A stretch of DNA of 64,000 bases from Mycteria americana (taxonomy: Eukaryota; Chordata; Aves; Ciconiiformes; Ciconiidae), in assembly GCF_035582795.1 (NCBI RefSeq), contig NC_134373.1, forward strand, positions 16,824,001-16,888,000. The letters run 5' to 3'. A model generated the notes under the pieces. It was not told the origin of the DNA. It searched no databases and saw only the letters and a list, made by a program, of their open reading frames with translations. Each line of letters begins with the position of its first letter. The first letter of the stretch is position 1. Shown piece by piece: positions 24,901 to 39,900 of this stretch. Made by a program: the position numbers and the translations under genes.

Positions 24901-27900
24901 CACGCTTTAGTTACTTACAGGGCTGACATTAAATTTCACCAGATAAGTCAACAGACACTGACAAATATTGTTTAACTTCACAGTTTTTTCTATTTAAGTC
25001 AGCATGAATTGCTATGGTAACAAATTGCAAATAAGTTTCAGAGCATTACTGATCTATTACTTCTTAATCTCTGCCAAAAGTTGAGTTAGGATATCTAGAA
25101 TTTCCTCTAGTCTTTTCTATTTAAGTTGAAAAGTCTTATGTCCAAAGGTACTGGATTACCAGCAAGGGTAATCCAGTCTGACTGCTCATCTTTCACAATA
25201 AATATGAATTTCAAAAGATTTGAACTTGAAACTTTACAGTTCATTGTTGGATGCGTTCTCTGCAATGTGTTCCTAAAGGATATAATATATTCTCATACAG
25301 AAGATTTAAGCAATTTAATTTTATATACCATGTATTTGCAGGGCTGTTTGCAGTTTACAAATAGCACGTGACAAGTAGGTTAAAAGCACCCAGGCAATAC
25401 AGTCAAATTTAGACAGTAAATTATTTTAAATAAGTTCACCATGAACATTCCCTCCAATAGATACTGCTTCAAGCAATACCAGTTTTTGCCAAAAGCAAAA
25501 TATGCATTATATAAAATATCATACAAGATATATTTTTCAGTAATTTTGATGGGGCTCCCTCTCTTTCGCATAATGTTCCATAATGGTACGATAAGGTGCT
25601 TGAGCTGCTTCATGAAGGGAATGCCTTTTCTCTATTGCTAAGTGGAAGACGGCATCCTACACGTCCCGTATGGTTTGGTCCATGTCTGGGAGGACTGCTT
25701 TTAGAGGACATCTGAATATCATGCTGAATAATCCATTTGATTCTACAGTAAGAAAAGACATTCACCCACCATTAATTCCCTACCTAATTGCAAAGCAATA
25801 GCCCAGATATTTGCATGTGGAAAGTTCAGACAAACTTGACAGATACTCTTGTTGGGCCCTGTGCAAAACAGAATATGGTCCCTGGGCAACTATGTAAAAG
25901 AACGTGTTCACAGAATAAATGCACTCTATTTCTTTGTGAACCCTACCCGCATACTATCTCATTCAAAAACCTATCAAAATGATGGATCTAGTTATTATGA
26001 TGCTATGAAAGGGACCACCTGAAACAGCATCATTACAATGTAGTTCAAAAGTATGAGTGTGAATCTAATAACACCACTGTTAGGTAAGTTAATTCAGGTA
26101 CCGGAATTGGCCCATCTGTGATGGTACTGTTTTAGTACTGCTGCAAAACCCATGTGAAAATATTACTAAATTGTGCACAGCCCCAGCTGAACTCTTTAGC
26201 ATCACAACCCAGCTAGCTAGCTAAAAATTAGTCTTTGTTTGTCTAAACCAGTTGCCATCAAAACTTTAGATTGCATCGTTCATGCAATAGACAACTTGGA
26301 GTTCTACCTTCATCTTCACAATATCTCACCTTTTTAACATCACTGTCTCTTCTAGGCCATGTAACCCTGGTAGTCCCAGTAGGGATGTGCTGTTATTCTA
26401 AATTGAATACAAGTGTAATGGCACGATGTTACAGGATAATTATGAGCTGAAAAAGGTATCCATGCTTTTAATTTTTCATTGTACACTGAACTCAGATTAA
26501 TCGTCCACTAAATACCAATAGCATTATTCTGTAGACAGGTGCATTTAAAATGAATACATATACTGGAATTTTTTCCAAGTAGCTTACCAATATAACCTGG
26601 TACCTCTCGTCCTGTATAGGTAAAGCATATCTTCAAATTCATACAGATGGCAGGCTGGTCATTTTCCATGCAGTTTAAATTAGTTCGATTTATTGAATTA
26701 GGATGTTTTAAAGAAGCTTCAACAATTATCACTGGTTTTGTTCTAAGAATATAAAAGAGTTAAATGTTCACAAAACACTTCACAAATAGCTTACAGAATC
26801 TCTGCAGAATCTAACAATCTCTGACAGAATCTATTTTTATATTTTATAACCAACATTTTTTAAACTATCTGCGTTTTTCAGAATCCAAATAGTTGTATGC
26901 ACATTATTTGTTGCCTCAGGAAGTTTCAGAATGATATTTTCTTTTTCTTCAAGGTGTTTACCTAAATGTTTCAGTTGTAGAGCATTCTAGAGCCTAATGA
27001 CTGAAGTTCAAGACATCAAGAAGAATATCACAAGGTTAAAATATATTACTGAGTTTTATTAAATTGCATTTAAAAAAAAATACAGTTAAATTGTATGGTC
27101 TTTAAAAGCACTGAAATGTAGCAATCTCACCTCAGCACCACAGCAGAATCAGAGAGAAATGCACCAACTGCTACATCTGTACAAAAAAATATATCAATAA
27201 GCATAATTTCTCAATAGGAATTACTTCTCAGGTACAAGCATTTTGTAGCATGTTCACCTTTTGGTGAGCATCAAAACACCATTGGCCCTGTATTTATTAG
27301 AAGGCATATGCTAGTATTCAAAGGTGTTGTTCTCCATCTAGATGATTCCTTGAACACTTGTCCACTGTCCATTAACGCTGCGTGCTAATTTGCTGGACTT
27401 ACAGATATTGGTAATGTGATAATTTCATTTCTATTCCACGTTTAAGTGGCTGATACTGAAGGACAATTCAGCTAAATAGGAGGTACTTGCCTTCCTTTTA
27501 ATCCAAACATTCAATATTGCTATACACACACACATATAGATAAACAACTCCGTTATATATTTAACTCTATACATTATATGTATGAAATTATACATAGAGA
27601 TAGATAGAAAAAAAATTATTTATTCCAAACTAACTGAAAACTATTCATGCAAGAAGGAAAGAAACATACACAGTATATACACCTCTCAAATGAGGTAGCA
27701 AAAGTGAATCATCAGATAAGTCTAAATGATATAAGGGTCTGAGGATACGACTCCCAAATCAGTAAACAGGTGACCTGACAGCAGACTACTTGTGCACTAC
27801 CTCTTAGCCCAGCATTACAAAATAACCTGGATAACTTTTCTGTTGGCATAGCCAGAGCATACAACATGCAGTTCATGATAACTTTATGCTTTTACACCCA

Positions 27901-30900
27901 CAGGGGCAGGACAGGCAATACCTGACCCGATATAATGCTTATCTGCATAATGTCAAAATATTTTGACTATATATATAAAACAATGAGTATGTAGTTGGAA
28001 CCAGCTAAGTGGTTTTACACCGAATTAGCACTTCTGTGTCATGCCCACAAGAACTCCACAACAGTCTTAATCCAATGCCGTGAGCTCTGACTCAGGTTAA
28101 TGTATTGTTCACACAGAGTGAGAGTCATGGAGCTCAGTGACTCCTGGCAAAATCCAGACTACATGAAAAAATTATGTTTTTCTTTCTCTTGTGCACTATG
28201 ATCTTACTATTACAACATTCTCAGTCCTTAAATAATAGTTAGATGACCATAAAAACTGACTGCTTGGCCTCAGCTTTATGTTTGTTTTTTTTTTTTCTTT
28301 CCCAAAATGCAAGATGTGACATGTCATCTTAATAACAGATTTTGCTTCTGGTAAAAGTAACAAGTAGCACGGTAGGGTTGTTCCCTATGAATCTCTACTC
28401 TTTTAAAAATGAAAAATAAACAAAATTGTTTAATTCACCTTGATAACCATTGTTATCTGCATCAATGCCACTTGCTATGGATTGTCCAAACATGCTTAAA
28501 GAATTACTGACTTGATGTCCTTGTATTCTCTGAGGAGGAAAAAAGGAGAAGAGAAAATTATTCTTGGAAAGCTAATCTTTGAGTTACAACATCCAATGAA
28601 AAATGTTAGCACAACCATCCTGCTGCTGAAGGCAGTTACCTGCTTACCTGTGAAAGTATACCTCTGAAAGTAATATTCCTCAATTACTGCAAATGTTATA
28701 TCCTATAAACCCTGTCTGAGGCCTCCAAAACAATTTATTTTTCTGTTACAGGTTATATTATGACTGGAAATCATAGACTATGTAAAAAATTTCTGAAGTC
28801 TTTTACAGTACCTCAGATGGTCTGACTGTTAAATGAAGGGAAAACCCTCTCGAATTTAAACTTAAGGTTTTTCTGGATTGATTATTTTTCATTGAAAAAG
28901 CATACCTGTGAAAATGATGGCGTTATTCCATCTTCCCTGCCATTGTATATATAAATAACCCCTTTTAGATTATCTTCTTGTGGGGCCCCAATTGCTACAT
29001 CTGTGGAAAAACAATTTAACAATAATCAGTTGACTAGGAAACACGAACAAGGAAGAGTTAAAGAAATCCAAATCATGATGCATGCAATGGCAGACCAAAT
29101 TTATTTGACTGAATTCAAAAGAAGTGCTGAAGATAGATATAAAGAAAACGGAAACAATACAGAACAGCTCAGTAATCTGACTCTGCCTTAAGTACTGTGT
29201 TTCTGGTCCAAATACAGCCATTTTGTTCAAGACAAAGTCTGTTCCTACCAATACTGAATTTGACCTTTAAGAGATTAAGAGGTTATTATGGAGAATAGCC
29301 AAAATGATAATGGTCTTTTCAAAAAAAAAAAAAAAAAAAAAAAAGCCTTGTGTTCATGGAATTATGATGATTTTCCTGCACTCTGCACTCTGCTATTCCC
29401 ACATGGATTAAATCACTGAAACACAAGAAGTACTCTTATTACGCTGCCTGAAATGAACCATTTATTTTTCTGTGAAATGTCCTTAACAGCTGATAACAGG
29501 CTTGAACAGGCATTTAACACAGAAATGAAGGTAGCTGGTTTGTACAAAGGGACATGTTTTATGCCTAGCTGATTTAATCTCAGAGGGTTGTTGCAACACA
29601 TAAACAAACCAACCAACCCACCTACCTACCCACTCCCAACAGCCCTTACCAAAAAGCCCCATGGTTCAAATAGCCAGAGGCTGTTAATCAAAAAGTGGAG
29701 GGGGGAAAGGGGAGATGAATTACATCATCTTGAAATTCACTAATATAAATTAATAACTGTGAACTTTCATTCACAAATAAGAAAAACTGAACTATCTGCA
29801 AATCGGAAATACTGTATGCTGCACCAAACCAAAATCACAAGAAAAGCAATGCTCTGACGATTTGGTTTTACTGAACAATTCTCTGATTGAATCCATACTT
29901 TGGTGACTAAAACACACAAAATACGTTATGTTTCTCTACTGGTGAGATGAAAATAGGACAGCCAAGCTGTGCCAATTAAAATTATAGATATGTTCTTGAG
30001 GTTAGATTCTACACCAACACACATGCCATTATCTTCACAGGGTTGATACTGATGGTTTAGATCATTGAAGAAGTTGGCTCCACTGTGCTTTTTTCTTACT
30101 TACTACAGACAAATGGTGTCTAACACCCAATTTCTCTTTATATTTTGCTTCCAGCTGTTTTTCTTACAAAATTTCTTTTCCTCCTGCCACTCTCAATATT
30201 GCCTCCACTTTTTCTTTTCAATGTTTTTGCTCCCTTCAAAAGCTAATCCACTTGTTTGCTCCACCTCTCCCTGCAGTTTTAGGATGCCCGTTTTACATTA
30301 TATTCCATGTCGCGCATCTACTCTGCTATGCTGCTCTTAATTTGATTTTACTTCTCTGTTCTCCAGCCCTACATTTGAATACGGTTTTCCTTTGCAGTTT
30401 GCAAATGTTTTTGGGCAAAACCTGAAACTTGTGTGTAAAACTGTTAAGGTAGAAAACAGGAGAAACAATATTTAACATGAATTTGAGGAACAGGTACCAA
30501 GGGGGGGGGGGGGGAGGGCGGGGGGGAGACTACTTTAAGGAAAAGGAGACCAGATAAGAAGAGAATGACTGTTCCAAGCTTTGCAGGTTATGGAACAGGA
30601 CCAAGAACACAAGACAAAGGGAAAAGAGAAAGGAGAACCCTGGACAGTAACTGCAAATAAAAAGGGTAATTCAGAAGCATGAAGAAAGACGTAGACCTGG
30701 TAAAGAAACAGCCCAGAAAAAACTGAGGTTTGGCACAAAGGATATTAGCTCCCTGCAGACAGTCCAAGTTTTGATGATGGAAAAACTGAAACAGTTTATG
30801 AATTTTTGAACAGTAGCAAACGCCTGTCGTATTTTTATCCTGTCCCTACACAGCCTATTGTGCCTGCCCTTCTGCTGGAGGGGAGCACATGCCAGTTTTT

Positions 30901-33900
30901 CAGACAGGAATACTGGCTGTTCCTATTTGAAACCATGACAAGATGAATGAAACCACTGGGCAGGTCCCCTCTGCTTGTCTTCAGTCTAGCTGGAGGCCTC
31001 CCAGTCAGCTGTATTTTTGCAGTCTACCTAAACAGCTAGTGAATGGTCTTGGAAGGAGAGAAGCTGAGAGCAGTAGACCATGGGGCTTTCTGTAGCAAAT
31101 ACATTTTAGGCAGCCTGACTGGAAGCAGAGGGGAAGTAGAAGGCCATGAGAGTCATTCTAGATGTTTTAACACATCTTACATCCTTTCATCTGTTTAACT
31201 GAAATACTTTTTATCTATAACTTTCACATGACATTCTCTTTTCAACGTCTATTACTTTTATGCTTATTACAGAAGTTAGACACAAGTCTGGAGACTGAAT
31301 CTCCCTGCCCTGTGAGCAGGTTTCACCTGAACAACATCAATGGAAATTTCAGTCCTTGTCTCTTCATATTTGAGAGGGTGTTTCAGCCTGGGTGGTGGGG
31401 AAGGAAGGGAGGATATTCTCAGTTTCTGTTTAGGCATCTAACTTTATGTGCCTCAAACAGATCCTCCTGTATAGATAATAGGAAGAAAAAGCTCCCTCAG
31501 AGCCCCATTAACATTTTAAATTCACTACTGGGGCACGGCCATTGAAGTCCTTCCCTGTGTTCTCCGTCCTGGCCCCACTGGGAGCTAGGCAATTCAAGAG
31601 TCATCTGAGGGCTTGAGTGGGAAGTTGTCCCACAATAGTCTCCCAACTTGCAGGTTGTTTTTGATATCCCCATGTGTTTAGTACTTCCTATTGGTGACAC
31701 AGAAGCAGATCTTGACTCAACGTGTAATTTTTATTTACGATGTTACAAAATTGCCAAATTGTTCCCCGACCATTGTCTCAGATGTCTAAAACAGGATTAG
31801 GGATTCTACTTGAGGTCCAACATCCAAAGTTACAGACTATGTTATCACCTTATGCTCACGCTCTTTATTAAACCTTATCTCTTGGTATTACACATCAATG
31901 ACCGTGAAACAGCTATGTTTCAAATCAGTGGCCTAGAAAAGAAAGGTCAAGTCACCAACTGAAAGTCTTCTCAGACTTCCATAATCCTCCTGTTTATTGT
32001 GACAGTCCACTGCTCAGAGAGAATTAAACCCAAGGGTTTTGTTTTGGGGTTTGGTTTTTTTTTTTTTTTTTTTTTTTAAATATACTTACCTTCAAAACCA
32101 TCATTATCAATGTCTCCTAGATTGGCTATGGACTCTCCAAACCTGGCTGCATACGAGTCACTCCCGCTGAGCTCTATGTTCAGTTCTACCATCTTTGCCT
32201 CCTGAAGAGAACAGAGCCAATGGCACATTAACAAAGCATCTTCCAGGTGACCTGGAATATTACTCAAAATGTTAAAACCACCTTGGACGCCAATATATAA
32301 TCCTACTGAATTCCTTGATGCAGAAGCGAGCGTTATCAAAGATATTTAACAGTATTTAGTATAAGAATAATAAAGAATAAGAAAATTGTTCTTTAAGAAA
32401 GATAACAGCAATATGTTCCCACCGCAAACACCTGTAAACAGCGGCAAGCTCGTATCAGAATACAGGGGCTTACTGTTCTGTGAAAACTGTGTTTCCTAAA
32501 AAGGTAGTAAACAGTAGCTGCTTCAAAGCTATTGTGTGTGCCTTAGTTAGTTGTAGGTATCCTGGAGTGACTTAGTTCTCTGTGAGGAAAACATGTTAAG
32601 AAAATGTTAATTGCAAGCATAACAGAATAAATATGTATTAGTGTGGAGAGGAAGGAAGGGAAGTAAGATACGAAGATAAAATTTAAAAAGCTAGACAAAT
32701 TCAAAAGCACACAAAAAATAGTGATTATACTTTCACTTCTGATCCTTAAAAAGAATAAAAGGAAGCTAGTTCTAATGCATGATCTGTCCAGTTACTTTAT
32801 TTGCCAAACTGAGGACTACCAGTCTCTTTCCTGACTGGTACCACTAACTGCACGCAAGTTTTTCATTCCTTCTTTGTTTCTGAAGTGCTAACTAAGCTGC
32901 TCTTCACATGCTGGTTCCGTGGTAAGCATGGTAATGGAGGAGAGCTTGCAAAGAGGCTGCGCTGGCAGGCTGTCACCACCTGAAGTTACTATGAAACAAA
33001 CCCACTCTGTCCTCAGTTCTAACACTAGCGTAAGTAACAACGCGTTACAGTTTATACAGCTAGCCTTTGCAGGTGTGCTACACAGTCCTGCTGGGATTGT
33101 CATCGCGGTTCTAGAGTTGTTTTTCCTATAGCCTGAAATACTGTATGATAAGAGAAAGGAAATTTCTTCTTAGCTTGTTATACTAGAATGACTGTGTTAC
33201 CATGTGTTTTTAAGAGAAAATACTTACAGAACCTGAATTGATATAGACATAAACTCTTCCTTCTTCTCTGATGGTACTTTGCATTGGAGCACCAACTAGC
33301 AAGTCTGAGAGGCCATCTGAATTCAGGTCCACAGCACAAACTGCAGCTCCAAAGTAAGAACCGAGCTGTGTGCAAACAAGAAATCACATTATTTTTGAAT
33401 TTTGATGAAGGTATGCTAGAAGTTCTAAGGTGCAGAAAAGTAGTATGAAAGATTTACCTTTTTACCCCTTAGTTCAAATAGAATATTTAGTTGCTTCTCA
33501 ATGCTAAAAATGTATGCCTAAAATAAAAAGAAAATATAAGTGGAGTTGAGCAAACAGTAATCTGAAATACTTTCCTGTGCTTTCTCTACAGCATGTGCTA
33601 GAGAATCAGCAAAGCAACACACAGTATCACAAGGTATAGCTATTTACTATTTCCTATCTGTACCTTTCTTTAACACCATACTTCACAGCAGTGTCATCTA
33701 GAGTATCTTCCCTCATTCCTTCTTTGACTTTTCTCTCCATGAGAAATCATATAGATATGATACTTGTCTTTAACACGTTAATCTAAATTGGAAAATCATG
33801 GGTGGGTATGCGGGGGTATATTCTTCAAACCAATACTATAGACAATCTCTTACTTTACCAGTCTGCTCCTGTTGGGGAGCCCCTCCAATTACTTCCGTAC

Positions 33901-36900
33901 TGGCTGATGTCAGAAAATGTCCAGCTCCAACTGAGTATCCTGTAAATTAGAAATGCACTATTCAATACTGGAAATGCTATATAAAGAAAAAAAAAATGGG
34001 AGCATGACGTATAAAAGCTGTCAACACCACAAATTATTGCAAGTCTGACATTCAGACCTCATGCAAGTTAGCAATGAAAACAGAAAAAATTTTTGAAATA
34101 CAAGTAAAAGGTCAATACAAAGTTCCAGCAAACAGAAACAAGTGTCAGAAACACTCATTTCTTCCCACGATCTCAATTATCTGCCATACTTCAAAAGCCA
34201 ATAAAATAAATTGCGAACACCTTCTGTTAATGCATATTCTATAATTGTTCAGTGAGTCCATATTGTAATACAAATAAAAATGATCAATGTCCATACAGTG
34301 CAATGTGGAAACACTTGATTCAGTTGTTACTCTGACTATTGCTGTAGCTGGACTGCAGAAAAATGAAATGTAGTGCTACTGATATGCAAGTGCACATATA
34401 CATACACACACACATAGAGCATCATGGACATACACGTATGAAAATGCCAGGGACAAATTGGAGCAAAAGCTTGACTATGTAATAAGAAAACATTGCATCA
34501 GCTTTTGTAAATGAATCTACGTAACAAAGTATTTCTGTATGTGGAGACAGCTCTTAACAAACAGGACCATATTTTGGTGCAGATGTCCAGCCTCAGAATT
34601 GCAAACTGAAGGCCAACACCTTAATCTGTAGCTACACAAGTCATCCTTACTCTTTCCAAAATACATTATGGCTAAGTTGAAACAGTTAAGGAAGACAGTT
34701 AACATTCTGCTACTCTTACATTTATTGAATGACTGTTGATTTTCACAGCATACAAAGAAAATGGAAAAATAATCTTGGATCAGATGAGAATGAGCCTTAA
34801 ATCTTTCACCTGTGAAGACAGCTGTATAGAATTCAAGTTCTCATTAAGCCAGCTTTTTCTTTTCATATTTTAAGCTAAAAGAGGTGCACAAGGCAATTTA
34901 TCACTTAAAGTTCAACACCTAGTTTTTACTTATTCAACAAAAAATTAAGCTTAAGTGGATGAACCTTAATTTACCTCCTCTGACCTTTATTTTCTAGTTA
35001 TTTTGGTTTTGCTGAAGTGTAAACATTCGTAATTCTAATGAGCTTGTTTTGATTTTTCTTTTTTAAAAACCCAACAAAAAACCAAAAGCCAAACACACTA
35101 AAAGAAAGTATAGTAAGCAGATAGTCCTTATTTTTACTGTGGTATTAAAATGTTTGGCGGGGGGATCACATCACTGACCTTTTAAATTTAAAGGCATAGT
35201 CAAATGAAATTTTCTTTCCAACCCCAGAATTCTCTCCTCTTTACCATTACTACAGTTTTTCAGTTTTCTGAAATATCATTAGTCATTCTCAGATTCCTAA
35301 AAGAAACTGTCTATTACTTTGCGATTTCTTTAAGGCAGTTTGTTAAGTGCCTAAGGTTACTCTTCATCAGGCCCAGCTGATCTGGAAGACTGACTGACTT
35401 ATCTAATTCCTTTTAAAGAAGTCAGTTATTAATCTCCAAGGTACTCTGAAGTAGTCAAGTAGTCACTGAACATTATGTATTACCAGCTTCTCTTTCTAAC
35501 TTCCTTCTTTCTTTTAATTGTCTGGTACTTAAACAGCTTTGTTTCTTCCAACTTATGGAAAAAATGTAACAATACTTTTGCACACTCTTCCTACAAACTC
35601 TAATTTGTCAATTATTACTCTTTGACAGTTTAATGAAAAATGCAAATAAAGAAGCCAACTTCTCAGTCCCTGCCAGAAGAAGGATAGTGTAAGTAGATAA
35701 TTCTGTCTAGTCACGTGCTTGAATTACACGCTGGTCACAATATACTTCCACCACCTGGTAAGGATATTTTTGTTCATTATTTAAGGGAGAGGCAAACTCG
35801 GTCTTCAAAAAGAAAAATCTTTGCTAACAGAATTAACCCTAAATAGATTTTGACCTTAAACAATGCCAAAGATAGGACAGAACAGAAGCTGAGGGAGGGG
35901 AAGGAAGGTACCTTTACATTCTTTCAATCAGATTACGTATTATTATGAGGGAACGAAGTGGAGGTTTAAGTAGCATGGAACAATGCAAAATTTACGGTTT
36001 ATCACAGCTGCAACTGTAGAGACACACAGATGAGCCAATGGTCCCTTTCTTCACTTTCCTGATAGAGGACACATGGCTCTGCCAAGCTAGCATGCTAGCT
36101 GTTATGATTGCACCAGGTCACTGGAGAAGTGTTTGTGAAGCAAACTCCAGCTGATCTCAGGTCCTGGATGGCCAAGGGAATTAGGAGATACCACACATGT
36201 GTGGGAGGGCTTTCCCTGCACCCTCCCCAGCACAGTCCTTATGCCAGCTTTTACCCATTTGCCTATATCTGGCTTTTGGCTATCAATGACTTGACTCATT
36301 CATTACAGAAATTCTCACTCTTACACTTGTAGGAGCAGAAATCTGGAATGAGCTTTTTTCCCCAGACAGGTGCAATACTTTTTCTGCTGATTGTTACTGG
36401 AAAGCTGGAGCAAGCATTCTCCTATGAAAGGTTAGAAATGTTACTGGTTAACCATAGTGATCCAGGTATCTGATCACCTTTTACCACCCAGAATCTCTTC
36501 CCGCAGAGCCTAACTGCAGCCTTTGCAAGGCTCAGTACTGAATTCTGAAGTGTTAGCCACTGTGTATTTCGTAACAGTCATTTCGTAATGTATGCCTGCT
36601 TCCTATTGGCAAAAGAGTGAAATCAAACAGGAAATGTTTATCTGTGTGAACCGGATCTATGAATGGGAAAATGCAAAAACTAATGGTCACAGGCAAAAAT
36701 ATTCTTGCTCAGGAGTTCAGGAAGGACAGATGAGCTTTTCTTAGTGTGTAGTGAGAAAACCGAAGCTGCTGATGGCTCTGGCATAAACCCCTACAAATTC
36801 TAGCACTAAAGTCAGCTAATTACTTGGATATAGGTACATAAGTAGAAGCTTCATGGCTTTCTTTGCAGACATTCGTAGATAAGGCTTGCCTTCCCGTGTG

Positions 36901-39900
36901 TCCAGACCAAGATATGGTTGGAATTAAAAAAAAAAAAAAAAAAAAATCACTATTGGAGGAAAGTCTGTCTCTTAAGATCATAGCATACTTCCCCTTATTG
37001 ACAATGCAATTAAGATTTGTTTCCTTGCAGCTTTCACTGTAACCAACTTTTCATATTTCTGTTATAGGTGAAATCATTATGTCTTTTGCTATGAAAGCCC
37101 TTGGCAGCATTTCAGACTTAACAGTGAAGTGCAAACCATTGCTAACCAGAAGCAGATCTCTAATTTCTAAATCAAGAAATGATAGAAACTCAGTGGAGAG
37201 ATGACAAAAACAGAAATCCAATGTTTGAGAAGCTTCCATGTACAAAGAACAGAGAGGAAGCCTTATAATTAAATAATATTTAACAAAATCAGAACACATC
37301 TTTAGAATTGTCGCTTCTGGGATTAATAAGAAAGCACTGATAAACACTGTGCACTCACTCCAAGATCAGCTATTTAGCTAATTCTTTGACTTATATTTTT
37401 GTAAAGTATTAAATATTTTTAAGTACCTAGATAACTGCCAAATTTAACTTGGTTATTTGAATCTGTATAAGCATGGATTGTATTTGCAGTTGTATTGTAT
37501 ACAAAAACAGAACCAGTCCAATAAAATGATCCAGGGGCTCCCATTATAATTAAGTCCTAAAAGAAAAATAAAACAAAGCCATGTTATTCACATTTAAATA
37601 TTCATGAAGATAAGCAAAACAAGTCAAATGTGTTTCTTTAGATCTCCTGTGAACTCAGTGCAATGCTACTGGAGATGCATCTGGCTCAGTACTGGGGGAT
37701 TACCACTAGATCACAGACAACATTTTTCAGACTTTCTAAACATATGGTTATTAAAAACTTTGAGCTGTGAACAACTTAAGAGAGTAACAAACAGGGTATT
37801 CTCTTCTCAAAAGAGTTTTTTAGAAATCATAATCTTAGGGTGAAATGGAGATTAAATAATACAGAATATTACTCTGTAAAGCAAGAAGGTAAGCGTTATT
37901 AGTGTTAATGTTACATCAAACAGATTACTTTAAAGAGAATAATAAAACTTCACACTCTGTTATATTCATGCCCTTTTTCCAGATGAAAAGTAATTTTGGA
38001 TTTAGTAAGGTGTAAAAGTATTCTTGGGAATAAAAAATAAAAGTAGTAGCTGGGAATTATCAATGCAAGTCTTATCAAGATTCAATTAGAAATAAATGGG
38101 AAAAGTCTGGTTTTTCCCTCCCACAAAAACAGACAGTGTTAATGTTTGCATTTACATATACACTTTTATGTATGTATGTATACATATATGTAAGTATATA
38201 TATAGAGAGAAGTTTGGTATCTTTAATACACACCTCAATGTAAAAACTAGACATTCCAGCTTGGCATGACCCGTGGTTTTCTCCAAACTTTCGCACATGA
38301 TCTGGGAATGGGCAAGAAATATTAAAAAGAATGAGAAGCATGTAGTTTCAGAATTTGTTACCAGGTCTTCAACATAAGTTGAGACAAGTTAAAAAAAAAC
38401 AAACAAAACAGGGTTGGTTTTCAGTTCTGTAATAAAACTAAAAACACTGGTTTCCACTGTATAGCCTTTAGCTTCAATATAGTATTGTAACAAACTCAAA
38501 ACACTCTGTATCACAGCTTCCTTTGAAATCTTGTGACTTTAAAGGCTATACTTTTCTTTATAAATTGTTCCATGAATGAAATAGCACAAATAGTTTGAGC
38601 AGCACAGCTAGACAAGCTTAACTCTTCTCTTCCACTCTGTATAATTCAGGCATAATCTGATTGACAGGCTTACATATCTTGATAGGAGTTGCCCTGATGC
38701 TCCACTAGTGCTCTGAAAGGCTTGTGTTATGGCTGTCTTACACATATTGGTATCTATCATCCTTTGCAGTTGTCTTTACATCCAACTCTCCCAGCTCTGT
38801 TTTCCTGCTTTTCTTTGCTAACTGCCTCCCATCAGGGTTCCCTTCATCTCATCCATAGATTTGTTCACTTAAAAAGTCACCGAAGACAAAAGCATGATTT
38901 CACCAATGCTCATAACAGTCTCCGAAGCCAGCAGCAGGACGTTTGATGGCATTACTCTATCGGTCTGCATGGAAAGGCCAGATTGTCAGCTCTTCCTTGC
39001 ATTGGCAAGGGGCAGGGTCATGAGATCATTCTAGATGGGAGGGAGGTGTGAAAGGGAAGGCAGGGAGGGATTTGTTTGATAGCTTCAGGTCTTGACTCTT
39101 ATTCTGCTCCTGCAGTCCTTTGAGGAAGGACCACTGAAGGTCTCACACCACAGCAGTGGCCTTGGCAGGAGGCAAGTAAGGAACAGGGACACACATTGTG
39201 TCAAGGAACTACAGCAGCTTTGTATCAAAGGCTAAGGAGCAGATGGCAACAATCACTTGCAGGTATTACTGCTGCTCTGCTGTGAGGCACTCTCCTGAGC
39301 AGAGCAAGCAAATGACAGAGCAAAGGAAAGCAGGATGTCCTCTACTGGCCTATTTTTGAGAAGCACACATCCTTCAGTGATCCAGTCCAAGGAGCAAGTA
39401 TTCTGATGCCCTATTTAAACTAGTTTTTTGAAAGCAGCTTTTTTTTGAAGTGATAAACATCTTGCTAACAAATTTACATCATAAGTTGGGCTCGGTACCA
39501 TCAGCACTCAATCTTCAAACCTTTGGCTGCAGAAAGCCTGCTCAGAGCAGCACAGGCTCTTCACAAACTCTGCACCATGCAATTATGTATCTTACTCTTC
39601 CCTACAAAGGGCCCAAGCATTCCGCTTACCTATATAACACGGGCATATTCGTCTGCTCAGTTCAGTTCGAAAATCAGAAGACACAGCAAAACAAATACCG
39701 TATGGGAGTTTGTGTTCATTTTTTATGTAAAAGATATTTTTCCATCTATGTCCACAAGCCTATGGATAAAGCACAAACATGACATTTGACACAGAAGTGT
39801 ACAAAAGGTGAAGGTAGTCTGACAAACAGACACGCAGCTCCAGTGGTTAATACATACAACGATAGATCCATTTTCTTTTGGCTGCCTCGACAAGCTGACA

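Larger units (their letters stand above)
24606..28438 (-). other. ITGA4 introns 12-14
   Basis: Non-coding AT-rich sequence around exons 13 and 14. It includes a short CA tract and TATA-rich stretches near 27525-27610. No gene or recognised mobile element is visible. Confidence 0.6.
29001..32089 (-). other. ITGA4 intron 10
   Basis: A 3.1-kb intron that contains three long homopolymer-type tracts: A24 at 29321-29344, a G-rich tract at 30501-30526 and T23 at 32055-32077. No coding segment is recognised. Confidence 0.7.
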
